Below are positions 25,536 through 35,165 of a DNA stretch of 64,000 nucleotides, in pieces (the first letter of the stretch is position 1; each line of letters opens with the position of its first letter). This DNA is from Variovorax sp. PAMC28562 (GTDB lineage Bacteria > Pseudomonadota > Gammaproteobacteria > Burkholderiales > Burkholderiaceae_C), in the NCBI RefSeq assembly GCF_014303735.1, contig NZ_CP060296.1, positions 434,001 through 498,000 on the forward strand, written 5' to 3'. The translations under genes were made by a program, and so were the position numbers. Below the pieces are notes generated by a model that did not search any database, was not told the DNA's origin, and worked only from the letters and a program-made list of their open reading frames with translations.

Positions 25536-27587
25536 TCAGGAAGCCACTGCGGCGACGATGCGCAGCAACTCCGACCCTTCGGTCACCTGATCACCCGGCG
25601 CATACAGGAGCTCTTCGACCGTGCCATCGGCCGGTGCCGCGATGGTGTGTTCCATCTTCATCGCCTCCATCACGGCGAGCGGCTGGCCCTTGGTGACCCT
25701 GTCGCCCGCTTTCACGGAAAACGACACCACCTTGCCCGGCATCGGCGCGGTCAGCCGGCCGCCTTCGGCCTGCGTTTCGCCAGCATGCGCCAATCGGTCG
25801 ACGCTGGTGATCTTGCTGGCGCCCTGCTGCGCGAACACGTGCGCCGTGCCTTGACTCTCGTACACATTCAGCGTGTGCCGTCCGCCGTTGAATTCGACTT
25901 CGAACTCGCCGGTTGGAAACTGGCCGATGACCAGCGCGCCTTCGACGTCGCCGACTTTCAGCCAGAGGCTGCCATCCCGCTTGTAGGTCACTAAGGCCGA
26001 CGTGTCTTCACCCCGAAACTCGAAATCGAAGTGACGCGTGTATTCGCCCAGCGCGCGCCAGCCATCGCGGCGCGCAAACGGGTCGGGCATCTTCGACGGC
26101 CATTCGCCGATCAACGTGCGCGTGATCGCCGCAGCGGCGGCCAAGGGCAGGCCAAGCGGTTCACGGTCGAACAGCACGGCGCGTTCTCGCTCGATCAATG
26201 CGGTATCGAGCTTGGCGTTGGCGAACGAATCGGTCGCCAGCACACCGCGCAGGAACTGCACGTTGGTCGCCACGCCGACGATGTGCACCTGCGCCAGCGC
26301 TGCATCGAGACGCGCCAGTGCTTCGGCACGGTCCGCGCCATGCACGATGAGCTTGGCGATCATCGAGTCGTAGAACGGCGAGATCTCGCCGCCTTCGCGC
26401 ACGCCGTCGTCGATGCGGACCGCGACACTGGGGTCGCTCAAGTTCGTGCGCTCAAACGCAGTCGCTGGCGGCTTGCGATAGACCAGCAGCTTGCCGGTCG
26501 CGGGCAAGAAGTTGTTGTCCGGGTTCTCGGCGCAGATGCGCGCTTCGATCGCATGGCCATGAATCTTGAGTTCGCTCTGCTTTAACGGCAACGGCTCGCC
26601 CGACGCCACGCGCAGTTGCCACTCGACCAAATCGAGGCCGGTGATGGCTTCGGTCACGGGATGCTCGACTTGCAGCCGCGTATTCATCTCCATGAAGAAG
26701 AAGTTCATTTCGCCCGCGGACGTGCCGTCCGCTGCCTGTTCACCGCGTTGCTCGACGATGAACTCGACCGTCCCCGCGCCGACGTAGTTCACCGCCCTGG
26801 CAGCCGACACGGCGGCCGCGCCCATCGCTTTGCGCATCGCTTCGGTCAGGCCGGGCGCGGGCGCTTCTTCCAGCACCTTTTGGTGGCGCCGCTGCACAGA
26901 GCAGTCGCGCTCGAACAGGTAGACGCAATCGCCGTGCGTGTCCCCGAACACCTGGATCTCGATGTGGCGCGGGCGCTGCACGTATTTTTCGATCAGCACG
27001 GCGTCGTTTCCGAAGCTGTTGATGGCTTCGCGCTGGCACGACGCCAGCGCAGCCGCGAAGTCTTCGCCCTTGTCGACCACGCGCATCCCCTTGCCGCCCC
27101 CGCCCGCGCTGGCCTTGATCAGCACCGGGTAGCCGATGCGATCGGCTTCGCGCTGCAACAGCGTCGGGCTCTGGTCGTGGCCGTGGTAGCCGGGCACCAG
27201 CGGCACGCCGGCCTTCTCCATGAGCTGCTTGGATTCGGCCTTGAGCCCCATCGCCCTGATGGCCGAAGGCGATGGGCCGATGAAGACAACGCCGGCCTCC
27301 GCGCACGCCGTGGCGAACGCATCGTTCTCGCTCAGAAACCCATAGCCGGGATGGATCGCTTCGGCACCCGTGGCCTTGGCCGCTTCGAGGATCTTTTCCC
27401 AGCGCAAGTAGCTGTCTTTTGGCGCGCTGCCGCCGATATGAACCGCCTCGTCGCAGGCCCGTACATGGTTGGCGTGCGCGTCGGCATCGGAGTACACGGC
27501 GACGGTGCGGATCGCCATCCGGCGCGCGGTGGCGGCGACGCGGCACGCGATCTCGCCTCTGTTGGCGATCAGGATCTTTTTAAACAT
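25536..27587 (-). CDS. liuD: Methylcrotonyl-CoA carboxylase, biotin-carrying alpha subunit
   Basis: 683 residues. Biotin carboxylase (residues 1-450: MFKKILIANRGEIACRVAAT, ATP-grasp loop with KASAGGGGKGMRVV, FMEMNTRLQVEHPVTE), a central BT domain, and a C-terminal biotinyl domain with the biotinylated Lys in VMEAMKMEHT (around residue 648). With LiuB it carboxylates 3-methylcrotonyl-CoA. The operon context with liuA, B, C and E identifies the substrate; propionyl- or geranyl-CoA carboxylases look similar in sequence. Its start overlaps the DUF4126 gene by eight bases. Confidence 0.95.
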   Translation of the reverse strand: MFKKILIANRGEIACRVAATARRMAIRTVAVYSDADAHANHVRACDEAVHIGGSAPKDSYLRWEKILEAAKATGAEAIHPGYGFLSENDAFATACAEAGVVFIGPSPSAIRAMGLKAESKQLMEKAGVPLVPGYHGHDQSPTLLQREADRIGYPVLIKASAGGGGKGMRVVDKGEDFAAALASCQREAINSFGNDAVLIEKYVQRPRHIEIQVFGDTHGDCVYLFERDCSVQRRHQKVLEEAPAPGLTEAMRKAMGAAAVSAARAVNYVGAGTVEFIVEQRGEQAADGTSAGEMNFFFMEMNTRLQVEHPVTEAITGLDLVEWQLRVASGEPLPLKQSELKIHGHAIEARICAENPDNNFLPATGKLLVYRKPPATAFERTNLSDPSVAVRIDDGVREGGEISPFYDSMIAKLIVHGADRAEALARLDAALAQVHIVGVATNVQFLRGVLATDSFANAKLDTALIERERAVLFDREPLGLPLAAAAAITRTLIGEWPSKMPDPFARRDGWRALGEYTRHFDFEFRGEDTSALVTYKRDGSLWLKVGDVEGALVIGQFPTGEFEVEFNGGRHTLNVYESQGTAHVFAQQGASKITSVDRLAHAGETQAEGGRLTAPMPGKVVSFSVKAGDRVTKGQPLAVMEAMKMEHTIAAPADGTVEELLYAPGDQVTEGSELLRIVAAVAS

Positions 27588-28251
27588 GGGGGCTGTCTTC
27601 CGAAGGTTTCTTCTTGAACTGAAAAGCGGAAGTCACGCCCGGATCGGGCCGACCGCTGAAGATGCGCGCGACGCGATTGAAGAGCGAACGCAAGAAGCGC
27701 CAGCTCTTGCGAATGAGCCACACGCTCCCGATCAGCACGATGACGAACACCACGCCGAACACCAGCGGATGCGCGACGGCGAGCCAGAGACCGGTCGGCA
27801 CCGCAGCGTCTTCGACGAGCGACGCACCGACATTGCTGAAGGGTTCGGGCGAGGTGTTGATGGCGGCGCGCGTCGTCGCCTTGGCGGTGTGCGCTGTGGC
27901 AGCCAAACCGCCGCCCACGAGCGCTGCGACCAGCGCCATGGCGGTGTGGTCGGCGCCAAAAACGCCGGCGGCCAATGCAGCGCCAGCCGGCACGCGGATG
28001 ACCGTGTGAACCATGTCCCAGAGCGAATCGAGTCCCGGAATCTTGTCGGCAAAAAATTCCACGAACACCATGAAGCCGCTTGCGGCAAGCACCACCGGAT
28101 TCGCCAGCAATTGCAGTCCGCCGGGCAACGGCATCCAGCCGAAGTAGCCGGCGAGGCCGACCAGCAGGATCACGAGATAGAGCCGTATGCCGCTGGCCCA
28201 ACCGATAGCGCCCGCGAGTGCAAGCAGCTGAGGCATGTCGAGTGCGTTCAT
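27580..28251 (-). CDS. DUF4126 membrane protein
   Basis: 223 residues with about five to six hydrophobic helices: LLALAGAIGWASGIRLYLVI, a central Gly/Ala-rich pair around residue 100, and VFGVVFVIVLIGSVWLIRKS near residue 180. A basic cytoplasmic tail follows (SWRFLRSLFNRVARIF). GIRLYLVILLVGLAGYFGW is the DUF4126 signature. No function is known for the family. It lies between liuC and liuD inside the leucine operon, eight bases overlapping liuD, so it is co-expressed; a role in uptake or in membrane association of the pathway is only a guess. Confidence 0.85.
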   Translation of the reverse strand: MNALDMPQLLALAGAIGWASGIRLYLVILLVGLAGYFGWMPLPGGLQLLANPVVLAASGFMVFVEFFADKIPGLDSLWDMVHTVIRVPAGAALAAGVFGADHTAMALVAALVGGGLAATAHTAKATTRAAINTSPEPFSNVGASLVEDAAVPTGLWLAVAHPLVFGVVFVIVLIGSVWLIRKSWRFLRSLFNRVARIFSGRPDPGVTSAFQFKKKPSEDSPHV

Positions 28252-28275
28252 TCGGCTCGCTTCAAGTTGTGGTGT

Positions 28276-29067
28276 TCACGACGCAGGCAGCCAACTCGGC
28301 TTGCGCTTTTGCAGAAAAGCTTGCACGCCCTCGCGCCCCTCTTCGCTGGCGCGGATGTCGGCGATGCCCTCGACGGTGCGGGCGATCAGCGCAGCGTCGA
28401 TGTCGCGACCCGCCACATCGGCGATCAGTTGCTTGCCGGCGCGCACGGCGGCCGGGCTGGCGCCGACCAAGGCCTTGAGCAACTCGTCGACCTTGGCATC
28501 GAGCGCGTCGGCCGCCACCACCTCGTGCACGAAGCCGATGCGATGCGCCTCGGCAGCGCTGAAACGCTCGGCCGTCAGGAAGTAACGCTGCGCCGCGCGC
28601 GTGCCCATCGCGCGAATCACGTACGGGCTGATGGTCGCGGGGATCAGGCCGATCTTGACTTCGCTCAGGCAATACCAGGCGGTGTCGACACTCACCGCCA
28701 TGTCGCAGGCCGCGACCAGTCCCATGCCGCCCGCATACACATCGCCCTGCACCCGCGCGATGGTCGGCTTGGGGCACTCCGCTATCACGCGCAACATCTC
28801 AGCCAACTTGCCGGCATCGGCGACGTTTTCATCGCGCGAGTAGTCGGCCATGCGGCGCATCCAGTTGAGGTTGGCGCCGGCGCAGAAAGCGGGTCCGTTG
28901 GCACCGAGCACGACGGCCTTGATATCCGCCATCGCACCGGCTTCGGCGAAGGCTTGCGTCAGCTCGGCGATCACGATGTCGTCGAAGGCGTTGCGCGTGT
29001 CTGGCTGGTCGAGCCAGATGCGGGCGATGGGGCCGTCTGTCGTGAGGGTCAGTTTGGTGAAGGTCAT
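28276..29067 (-). CDS. liuC: Methylglutaconyl-CoA hydratase (enoyl-CoA hydratase family)
   Basis: 263 residues, crotonase fold. The oxyanion-hole loops are GANGPAFCAGANLNWMRR (around residue 60) and VQGDVYAGGMGLVAACDMAV (around residue 110). SEVKIGLIPATISPYVIRAM is a typical 3-methylglutaconyl-CoA hydratase segment. It hydrates 3-methylglutaconyl-CoA to HMG-CoA, linking LiuB/D to LiuE. It lies 45 bases after liuB and 24 before the DUF4126 gene. Confidence 0.93.
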   Translation of the reverse strand: MTFTKLTLTTDGPIARIWLDQPDTRNAFDDIVIAELTQAFAEAGAMADIKAVVLGANGPAFCAGANLNWMRRMADYSRDENVADAGKLAEMLRVIAECPKPTIARVQGDVYAGGMGLVAACDMAVSVDTAWYCLSEVKIGLIPATISPYVIRAMGTRAAQRYFLTAERFSAAEAHRIGFVHEVVAADALDAKVDELLKALVGASPAAVRAGKQLIADVAGRDIDAALIARTVEGIADIRASEEGREGVQAFLQKRKPSWLPAS

Positions 29068-29112
29068 GTCTGGAAATTCAAGGACGTGTGCGATGAAACG
29101 CAGGTAGTCGTC

Positions 29113-30741
29113 TCACATCCGGAAGATGCCGAACTTCGGTTCCGGTATCGGTGCATTGCGTGACGCCGCAAGTCCCAATGCGAGCACACGCCGCGTATCC
29201 GCCGGATCGATGATCCCGTCGTCCCAGATACGCGCGGTCGCGTAGTAAGGATGGCCCTGCACTTCGTACTGCTGGCGGATCGGCGCCTTGAACGCCTCTT
29301 CTTCTTCCTTGCTCCACGCGCCGCCCTTCAGTTCGATGCCGTCGCGCTTGACGGTCGCCAGCACGCTCGCGGCTTGCTCGCCGCCCATCACGCTGATGCG
29401 CGCGTTCGGCCAAATCCACAGGAAGCGTGGCGAGTAAGCGCGGCCGCACATGCCGTAGTTGCCGGCGCCGAAACTGCCTCCGATGATGATGGTGAACTTG
29501 GGCACATTGGCGGTCGCCACCGCCGTCACCATCTTGGCGCCGTGGCGCGCGATGCCTTCGTTCTCGTACTTGCGGCCGACCATGAAGCCGGTGATGTTCT
29601 GCAGGAAGACGATCGGCGTCTTGCGGTGGCAGCACAGCTCGATGAAGTGCGCACCCTTCTGCGCCGACTCGCTGAACAGGATGCCGTTGTTGGCGATGAT
29701 GCCGACGGGCATCCCTTCGATCTCGGCGAAGCCGCAGACCAGCGTCGCGCCGAAGCGCTGTTTGAACTCGTGGAACTCGCTGCCGTCGACCACGCGCGCG
29801 ATGATCTCTCGCACGTCGAAAGGCTTGCGCGTGTCGGTCGGGATGACACCGTAGAGCTCTTCGCGCGGGAAGTCGGGTGCACGCGCGGTGGCCGGTTCCG
29901 GCATCGCGGGTCGCGCTGCTTTCGAGTTCAGGTTGGCAACCGCCGATCGCGCCAGCGCCAACGCATGCAGGTCGTTCTGCGCCAGATGGTCGACCACGCC
30001 CGACAGCCGCGTATGCACATCACCACCGCCGAGGTCTTCAGCCGTGACGACCTCGCCGGTCGCAGCCTTCACCAGCGGCGGGCCACCCAGGAAGATCGTG
30101 CCCTGGTTCTTTACGATGATCGATTCGTCGCTCATCGCCGGCACATACGCGCCGCCCGCAGTGCACGAACCCATGACCACGGCGATCTGCGGGATGCCCT
30201 GCGCGCTCATCTGCGCCTGGTTGTAGAAGATGCGGCCGAAGTGGTCGCGGTCCGGAAACACCTCGTCCTGGTTCGGCAGGTTGGCGCCGCCGGAATCGAC
30301 CAGGTAGATGCACGGCAAGTGGTTCTGCTCGGCGATCTCTTGCGCGCGCAGATGCTTCTTCACCGTGAGCGGGTAGTAGGTGCCGCCCTTCACGGTCGCG
30401 TCGTTGCAGACCACCATGCAGTCGACGCCGTTCACTCGGCCGATGCCGGCGATAAGGCCGGCGCCGGGGGCCGACTCGTTGCCCTTGGCGTCGAGGTACA
30501 TGCCGTACGCGGCCAGCGGTGCGATCTCCAGGAACGGCGTGCCGGGGTCGAGCAACTCGGCGACGCGGTCGCGTGGCAATAACTTGCCGCGAGCGACGTG
30601 CTTGGCGCGTGCGGCTTCACCACCGCCGGCTTCGACTTTGGCGAACTGTGCGTGCAGGTCGTCGACCAATGCGCGCATCGCGACGGCGTTGGCCTGAAAG
30701 TCGGCGGAGCGGGCGTTGAGTTTTGTTTCTAACTTGCTCAT
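29113..30741 (-). CDS. liuB: Methylcrotonyl-CoA carboxylase, carboxyltransferase beta subunit
   Basis: 542 residues. Both halves of the carboxyltransferase are present: [21 protein letters not shown] near residue 50, [19 protein letters not shown] near residue 190, [22 protein letters not shown], and [20 protein letters not shown], which binds the acyl-CoA. It transfers CO2 from biotin of LiuD to methylcrotonyl-CoA. ATG 30741 overlaps the acyl-CoA synthetase stop by four bases; the longer open frame upstream is antisense-like and lacks a ribosome site. Confidence 0.96.
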   Translation of the reverse strand: MSKLETKLNARSADFQANAVAMRALVDDLHAQFAKVEAGGGEAARAKHVARGKLLPRDRVAELLDPGTPFLEIAPLAAYGMYLDAKGNESAPGAGLIAGIGRVNGVDCMVVCNDATVKGGTYYPLTVKKHLRAQEIAEQNHLPCIYLVDSGGANLPNQDEVFPDRDHFGRIFYNQAQMSAQGIPQIAVVMGSCTAGGAYVPAMSDESIIVKNQGTIFLGGPPLVKAATGEVVTAEDLGGGDVHTRLSGVVDHLAQNDLHALALARSAVANLNSKAARPAMPEPATARAPDFPREELYGVIPTDTRKPFDVREIIARVVDGSEFHEFKQRFGATLVCGFAEIEGMPVGIIANNGILFSESAQKGAHFIELCCHRKTPIVFLQNITGFMVGRKYENEGIARHGAKMVTAVATANVPKFTIIIGGSFGAGNYGMCGRAYSPRFLWIWPNARISVMGGEQAASVLATVKRDGIELKGGAWSKEEEEAFKAPIRQQYEVQGHPYYATARIWDDGIIDPADTRRVLALGLAASRNAPIPEPKFGIFRM

Positions 30742-32402
30742 GCGGTCTTTTCTTCGTTGAGTCCGAGCCGCGCTTTCATCTCGTCGCGGATCTTGAACTT
30801 CTGGATCTTGCCGGTGACGGTCATCGGAAACTCGGTGACGAACTGGATGTACTTGGGCACCTTGTAGTGAGCGATCTGGCCTTTGCAGAAGTCGCGAATC
30901 TCGTCTTCGGTCGCGCTCTGGTTCGGCTTCACGATGACCCACGCGCACAGTTCTTCGCCGTAGCGCTTATCGGGCAGGCCGACCACCTGCACGTCCTGCA
31001 CCTTCGGGTGCCGGTACAGAAACTCTTCGATCTCGCGCGGGTAGATGTTCTCGCCGCCGCGGATCACCAGGTCCTTGATGCGACCGACGATGTTGACGTA
31101 GCCCTCGTCGTCCATCACGGCCAGGTCGCCGGTATGCATCCAGTGCTCGGCGTCGATGGCTTCGCGGGTTCTGACCTCGTCTTCCCAGTAACCGTGCATG
31201 ACCGAGTAGCCGCGCGTGAGCAATTCGCCCGAGATGCCACGCGGCACCGTGGCACCCGACTCCGGGTCGATGATCTTGACTTCGATGTGCGGCTGCACCG
31301 TGCCCACGGTCGAAACGCGCTTGTCTTGCGGCGTGTCGGTGCTGCTCTGGCAACTCACCGGGCTGGTTTCGGTCATGCCGTAGGCGATGGTGATTTCGCC
31401 CAGGTGCATCTGGTCGACCACGCGCTTCATGACTTCGGTCGGGCACGGCGAGCCGGCCATGATGCCGGTGCGCAAGCTCGACAGGTCGAACTCGGCGAAG
31501 CGCGGATGGTCGAGCTCGGCGATGAACATCGTCGGCACGCCGTGCAGGCCGGTGCACTTTTCAGCCTGAACGGTTTCAAGCACCGTGAGCGGATCGAAGC
31601 CGTCGTTCGGATAAACGATCGTCGAGCCGTGAGTCAGCGCTGCCAGGTTGCCCAGCACCATGCCGAAGCAGTGGTACAGCGGAACCGGAATGCACAGCCG
31701 GTCGTGCGGAGTGAGCTTCATGCATTCGCCGATGAAGAACCCGTTGTTCAGGATGTTGCGGTGCGTGAGCGTCGCGCCCTTGGGGAAGCCGGTGGTACCG
31801 CTGGTGAACTGAACGTTGATGGGGTCGGTGGCCTTCAACGTCTCGGCGATCTGCGCGATGCGCGGGTCGTCGGGGTTACCGCTGGCGAGCAAGTCTGAGA
31901 AGCGCTGCATGCCGGGTTGATCGGCATCGCTTGACTTGTCGATCCACACGGTGTGCTTTAGCAATGGCAGCTTGGCCGACCCGAGTTCGCGCAGCATGCC
32001 CAGGTAGTCGCTGGTCTTGAACTGCGCCATCGTGACCAGCGCCTTCACGCCCACCTTGTTGAGCGCGTATTCCAATTCCGACGTGCGGTAGGCCGGGTTG
32101 ATGTTGACGAGGATGAGCCCGACCTTGGCGGTCGCGATCTGCAGCAGCACCCATGGCACGTTGTTGTGTGACCAGATGCCGATGCGGTCGCCCGGCACCA
32201 GGCCGAGGTTCAGCAGCGCGCTGGCGAGGCGGTTCGATTCGGTTTGCAGCTCGCGGTAGGTGAAGCGCCGGGCTTCGTGGCGGCTGACGAGGGCTTCGTG
32301 GTCTGGCTGCGAAGCGGCCATGTCGTCGAAAAAGGCGCCGATGGTTTGCTCGATCAACGGGACGTCGGTGGCGCCTTTGGCATAACTCAGGCTTGAGGTC
32401 AT
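30738..32402 (-). CDS. Acyl-CoA synthetase (AMP-forming) of the liu cluster
   Basis: 554 residues of the ANL superfamily. The P-loop is [15 protein letters not shown] (around residue 195). A5-type [10 protein letters not shown], the hinge [20 protein letters not shown] and the C-terminal catalytic Lys in [16 protein letters not shown] follow. It probably activates short or branched acids such as isovalerate, or acetoacetate at the pathway's end, to CoA thioesters. It lies nine bases after liuA and is coupled to liuB by a four-base overlap. Substrate is inferred from context alone. Confidence 0.93.
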   Translation of the reverse strand: MTSSLSYAKGATDVPLIEQTIGAFFDDMAASQPDHEALVSRHEARRFTYRELQTESNRLASALLNLGLVPGDRIGIWSHNNVPWVLLQIATAKVGLILVNINPAYRTSELEYALNKVGVKALVTMAQFKTSDYLGMLRELGSAKLPLLKHTVWIDKSSDADQPGMQRFSDLLASGNPDDPRIAQIAETLKATDPINVQFTSGTTGFPKGATLTHRNILNNGFFIGECMKLTPHDRLCIPVPLYHCFGMVLGNLAALTHGSTIVYPNDGFDPLTVLETVQAEKCTGLHGVPTMFIAELDHPRFAEFDLSSLRTGIMAGSPCPTEVMKRVVDQMHLGEITIAYGMTETSPVSCQSSTDTPQDKRVSTVGTVQPHIEVKIIDPESGATVPRGISGELLTRGYSVMHGYWEDEVRTREAIDAEHWMHTGDLAVMDDEGYVNIVGRIKDLVIRGGENIYPREIEEFLYRHPKVQDVQVVGLPDKRYGEELCAWVIVKPNQSATEDEIRDFCKGQIAHYKVPKYIQFVTEFPMTVTGKIQKFKIRDEMKARLGLNEEKTA

Positions 32403-32411
32403 GGCCAGCCC

Positions 32412-33584
32412 TCAGGAGGTCTCGGCAAACAGTTCACGCCCGATCAGCATGCGCCGGACTTCAGAAGTGCCCGCGCCGATCTCATACAGCTTGGCGTCGC
32501 GCCACAGTCGCTCGACCGGAAAGTCTTTGGTGTAGCCCACGCCGCCGAGCGCCTGGATCGCTTCGCCGGCCATCCAGGTCGCCTTCTCGGCGGAGTACAA
32601 GATCGCGCCGGCCGCATCCTTGCGAAAGGTGCGCGCGTGGTCGTTGCGGTCGCAGGCCTTGCCGACCGCGTAGACATAGGCGCGCGTGGCCTGCCAGGTC
32701 GAGTACATGTCGGCCAGCTTGCCCTGCATCAACTGGAACTCGCCGATGCTCTGGCCGAACTGCTTGCGGTCGTGGATGAAGGGCAGCACCGCGTCCATGC
32801 ACGCAGCCATGATGCCGAGCGGGCCGCCGGACAATACCGCGCGCTCGTAGTCGAGGCCGCTCATCAGCACCTTGGCGCCCATGCCTTCGCCGCCCAGCAC
32901 GTTCTCGGCGGGCACTTCGCAGTTGTCGAAGAACAGCGGGTAGGTGTTGCTGCCGCGCATGCCCAGCTTGTCGAGCTTGGTGCCGGCGCTGAACCCCTTG
33001 AAGTTCTTCTCGACGATGAACGCCGTCATGCCGCGTGCGCCCATCTCGGGCTCGGTCTTGCCGTAGATGACCAGCGTGTCGGCGTCACCGCCGTTGGTGA
33101 TCCACATCTTGCCGCCGTTGAGCACGTAGTAGCCGTCCTTCTTCTCGGCCCTGAGCTTCATGCTGATGACGTCGGAGCCAGCGTTGGGCTCGCTCATCGC
33201 CAGCGCGCCGACGTGCTCGCCGCTCACCAGCTTGGGCAGGTACTTGTTCTTTTGAAAGTCGGTCCCGTTGCGGTGGATCTGGTTCACGCACAGGTTGGAG
33301 TGCGCGCCATAAGAGAGGCCAACGGACGCCGACGCGCGCGAGACTTCCTCCATCGCAACGATGTGCGCGAGGTAGCCGAGTTCGGTGCCGCCGTATTGCT
33401 CTTTGACCGTCATGCCGTGCAGGCCGAGAGCGCCGAGCTTTTGCCACAGGTCGTGTGGAAAAAGGTTCTCGCTATCGATGGCCGCGGCGCGCGGCGCGAT
33501 CTCGGCGGCGGCGAACGTCTGGATGGCGTCGCGCAGCGAATCGATGGTGTCGCCCAGGTCGAAATTGAGGCCGGGATCGTGCAT
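32412..33584 (-). CDS. liuA: Isovaleryl-CoA dehydrogenase
   Basis: 390 residues. The flavoprotein oxidises isovaleryl-CoA to 3-methylcrotonyl-CoA and passes electrons to ETF. The catalytic base sits in [15 protein letters not shown] (around residue 250), the position used by isovaleryl-CoA dehydrogenases, while the usual C-terminal Glu is Gly in [12 protein letters not shown]. That combination separates IVD from other acyl-CoA dehydrogenases. ATG 33584 is chosen because AGGAG precedes it by nine bases; a GTG at 33605 lies upstream of that AGGAG. First gene of the operon, divergent from the AraC gene. Confidence 0.96.
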   Translation of the reverse strand: MHDPGLNFDLGDTIDSLRDAIQTFAAAEIAPRAAAIDSENLFPHDLWQKLGALGLHGMTVKEQYGGTELGYLAHIVAMEEVSRASASVGLSYGAHSNLCVNQIHRNGTDFQKNKYLPKLVSGEHVGALAMSEPNAGSDVISMKLRAEKKDGYYVLNGGKMWITNGGDADTLVIYGKTEPEMGARGMTAFIVEKNFKGFSAGTKLDKLGMRGSNTYPLFFDNCEVPAENVLGGEGMGAKVLMSGLDYERAVLSGGPLGIMAACMDAVLPFIHDRKQFGQSIGEFQLMQGKLADMYSTWQATRAYVYAVGKACDRNDHARTFRKDAAGAILYSAEKATWMAGEAIQALGGVGYTKDFPVERLWRDAKLYEIGAGTSEVRRMLIGRELFAETS

Positions 33585-33628
33585 GGGGTTTGTCTCCTGT
33601 GACACCGCAGCTTACGCCCGCCCGATCC

Positions 33629-33663
33629 GCAATTGGCGCCACAATGGTTGCAAATCGTGCCAC
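33629..33663. promoter_or_regulatory. Pair of 14-bp direct repeats (candidate AraC-family operator)
   Basis: GCAATTGGCGCCAC (33629-33642) and GCAAATCGTGCCAC (33650-33663) agree at 11 of 14 positions and start 21 bp apart, two helical turns. AraC-family activators usually bind such direct repeats. They lie in the 96-bp gap between liuA and the AraC gene, ending 18 bp before the regulator's ATG. Confidence 0.6.
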
Positions 33664-33680
33664 ATGAACGCATCCGCACC

Positions 33681-34772
33681 ATGTCCTCCCCTTCGTTCCT
33701 GAGCCCCGCCCGTGCCGCCACGCCAATGGCTTTCGTGCGAGCGATCGTACGAGGCTACGAGCGCTATGGCGTCGACTCGGCGGGCGCCCTGCGCGCGGCA
33801 CAGATCGCGCCGCGCGATGTCGCCAAACCAGGTGCCCGCGTCACCGCAGTGCAGTTCGAAACGCTCAACGCGCACGCGATGCAGGAGCTCGACGACGAAG
33901 CGCTCGGCTGGTTCACCCGCAAGCTGCCCTGGGGTAGCTACGGCATGCTGTGCCGCGCCTCGCTGAGCTCGCCCGACTTGGGCCTGGCCATCAAGCGCTG
34001 GTGCCGCCACCATCGGCTGCTGACCGACGACATCGCGCTCGACCTGCAGGTTATGGGCGGCGTGGCGACCTTGTCGATCACCGAACAGCGGCCGCTGGAC
34101 AAGGCTTTCCGCGAGTTCTGCCTGGTGTCGAGCCTGCGCTTCCTGCATGGCTATGCTTGCTGGGCGATCGACTCGCGCATCTCGCTGCGCCACGCGACCT
34201 TTCCTTTCGCAGCGCCATCCCACCGCGACGCCTACGCGTTGATGTTCGCTGGAGACGTGCGGTTCGATGCGGCGCGTGCCAGCTACAGCTTCGACGAGCG
34301 CTACCTTGCGTTGCCCCTGCAACGCGACGAGCGCGCGCTGCGCACCATGCTCAAGCGTGCGCTCCCGCTGACGGTGCTGCAGTACCGGCGCGACCGGCTG
34401 CTGGGACAGCGCGTGCGCGAGCTGATGCGCGGGCCGGCCGATAGTGAAGCGGGATCGCACGCTACGGCGCCGCGTGCTGAATCGAACACCGCCGACGCGC
34501 TGGCATCCGCGCTCAACGTATCGGCCCGCACCTTGCATCGCCAGTTGAAGGACGAAGGCACGTCGCTGCAGTCGATCAAGAACGAGGTGCGTCGCGACGA
34601 GGCACAACGGCAACTGCGCCGCACGACAAAGCCGATCAAGCAGATCGCGCTGGCAGTGGGCTTTCGCAACGAGAAAAGTTTCGCGCGCGCTTTCCGCGAC
34701 TGGACCGGCATGACGCCGGGAGCGTTTCGGCGACCCGGCGACCCGGCGAATAGTCGGATCACTCCGGCCTGA
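33681..34772 (+). CDS. AraC family transcriptional regulator
   Basis: 363 residues. An N-terminal Arabinose_bd_2-type domain (about residues 20-210, containing LNAHAMQELDDEALGWFTRK) and a C-terminal double helix-turn-helix (LASALNVSARTLHRQLKDEG, then IKQIALAVGFRNEKSFARAF with the family signature PGAFRR). ATG 33681 is preferred over an in-frame ATG 16 codons earlier because the latter starts inside the repeat region. Being divergent from liuA, it is the probable regulator of the leucine/isovalerate operon. The 3' end is five bases from the convergent thioredoxin-like gene. Confidence 0.92.
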   Translation: MSSPSFLSPARAATPMAFVRAIVRGYERYGVDSAGALRAAQIAPRDVAKPGARVTAVQFETLNAHAMQELDDEALGWFTRKLPWGSYGMLCRASLSSPDLGLAIKRWCRHHRLLTDDIALDLQVMGGVATLSITEQRPLDKAFREFCLVSSLRFLHGYACWAIDSRISLRHATFPFAAPSHRDAYALMFAGDVRFDAARASYSFDERYLALPLQRDERALRTMLKRALPLTVLQYRRDRLLGQRVRELMRGPADSEAGSHATAPRAESNTADALASALNVSARTLHRQLKDEGTSLQSIKNEVRRDEAQRQLRRTTKPIKQIALAVGFRNEKSFARAFRDWTGMTPGAFRRPGDPANSRITPA

Positions 34773-34777
34773 TGCCT

Positions 34778-35110
34778 TCAGGCGATCGGGTCGATGCCGG
34801 CGAGCGCTTCGGCGATCGGTTGCGCCTCGGTCGGCCGCACCAGTCGCGCCACTTCGCGTCCGTCCTGCAGAAAGATCAGCGTCGGCCATAGCCGGACGTT
34901 GAACGAGCGGCCGAGCGGCCGGCCGCTGCCGTCTTCGACCTTGATGTGTTCGACATGCGGATGGCTGGAAAACGCTTCGACGATGACCGGCTGCGCCGCC
35001 TTGCAGATGCCGCACCAGTTGGTACCGAACTCGACGACCGCAGCGCCCTTCAGCGCATCGATGGCGGTGCGCTCGGGTTGTTCGGTCTGGTAGGCGACGG
35101 GGCTGGTCAT
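34778..35110 (-). CDS. Thioredoxin-family protein
   Basis: 110 residues, no signal peptide, so cytoplasmic. The active site is WCGICK instead of thioredoxin's WCGPCK, near residue 36. Other fold landmarks are VVEFGTNWC, the cis-Pro loop LWPTLIFLQDG, and a terminal helix. The Pro-to-Ile change in the redox motif should alter its redox potential and suggests a role other than general thioredoxin. ATG 35110 has AAAGGA upstream, inside a hairpin (see 35117-35150). It is convergent with the AraC gene. Confidence 0.88.
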   Translation of the reverse strand: MTSPVAYQTEQPERTAIDALKGAAVVEFGTNWCGICKAAQPVIVEAFSSHPHVEHIKVEDGSGRPLGRSFNVRLWPTLIFLQDGREVARLVRPTEAQPIAEALAGIDPIA

Positions 35111-35116
35111 GACGGT

Positions 35117-35150
35117 CCTTTCTGGCAATGAACTCATTGCACCAGAAAGG
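35117..35150 (-). promoter_or_regulatory. Hairpin covering the ribosome-binding site of the thioredoxin-like gene
   Basis: CCTTTCTGG (35117-35125) and CCAGAAAGG (35142-35150) are perfect inverted repeats, extended inward by CAATGA/TCATTG. In the minus-strand mRNA the AGAAAGGA Shine-Dalgarno, just upstream of ATG 35110, is one arm of the stem, so the structure could limit translation. Confidence 0.5.
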
Positions 35151-35165
35151 CCGGGGCTCCGCACG

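Noticed and set aside
33585..33605. GTG start for isovaleryl-CoA dehydrogenase at 33605
   Set aside because: The AGGAG ribosome site lies downstream of that GTG and correctly in front of ATG 33584.
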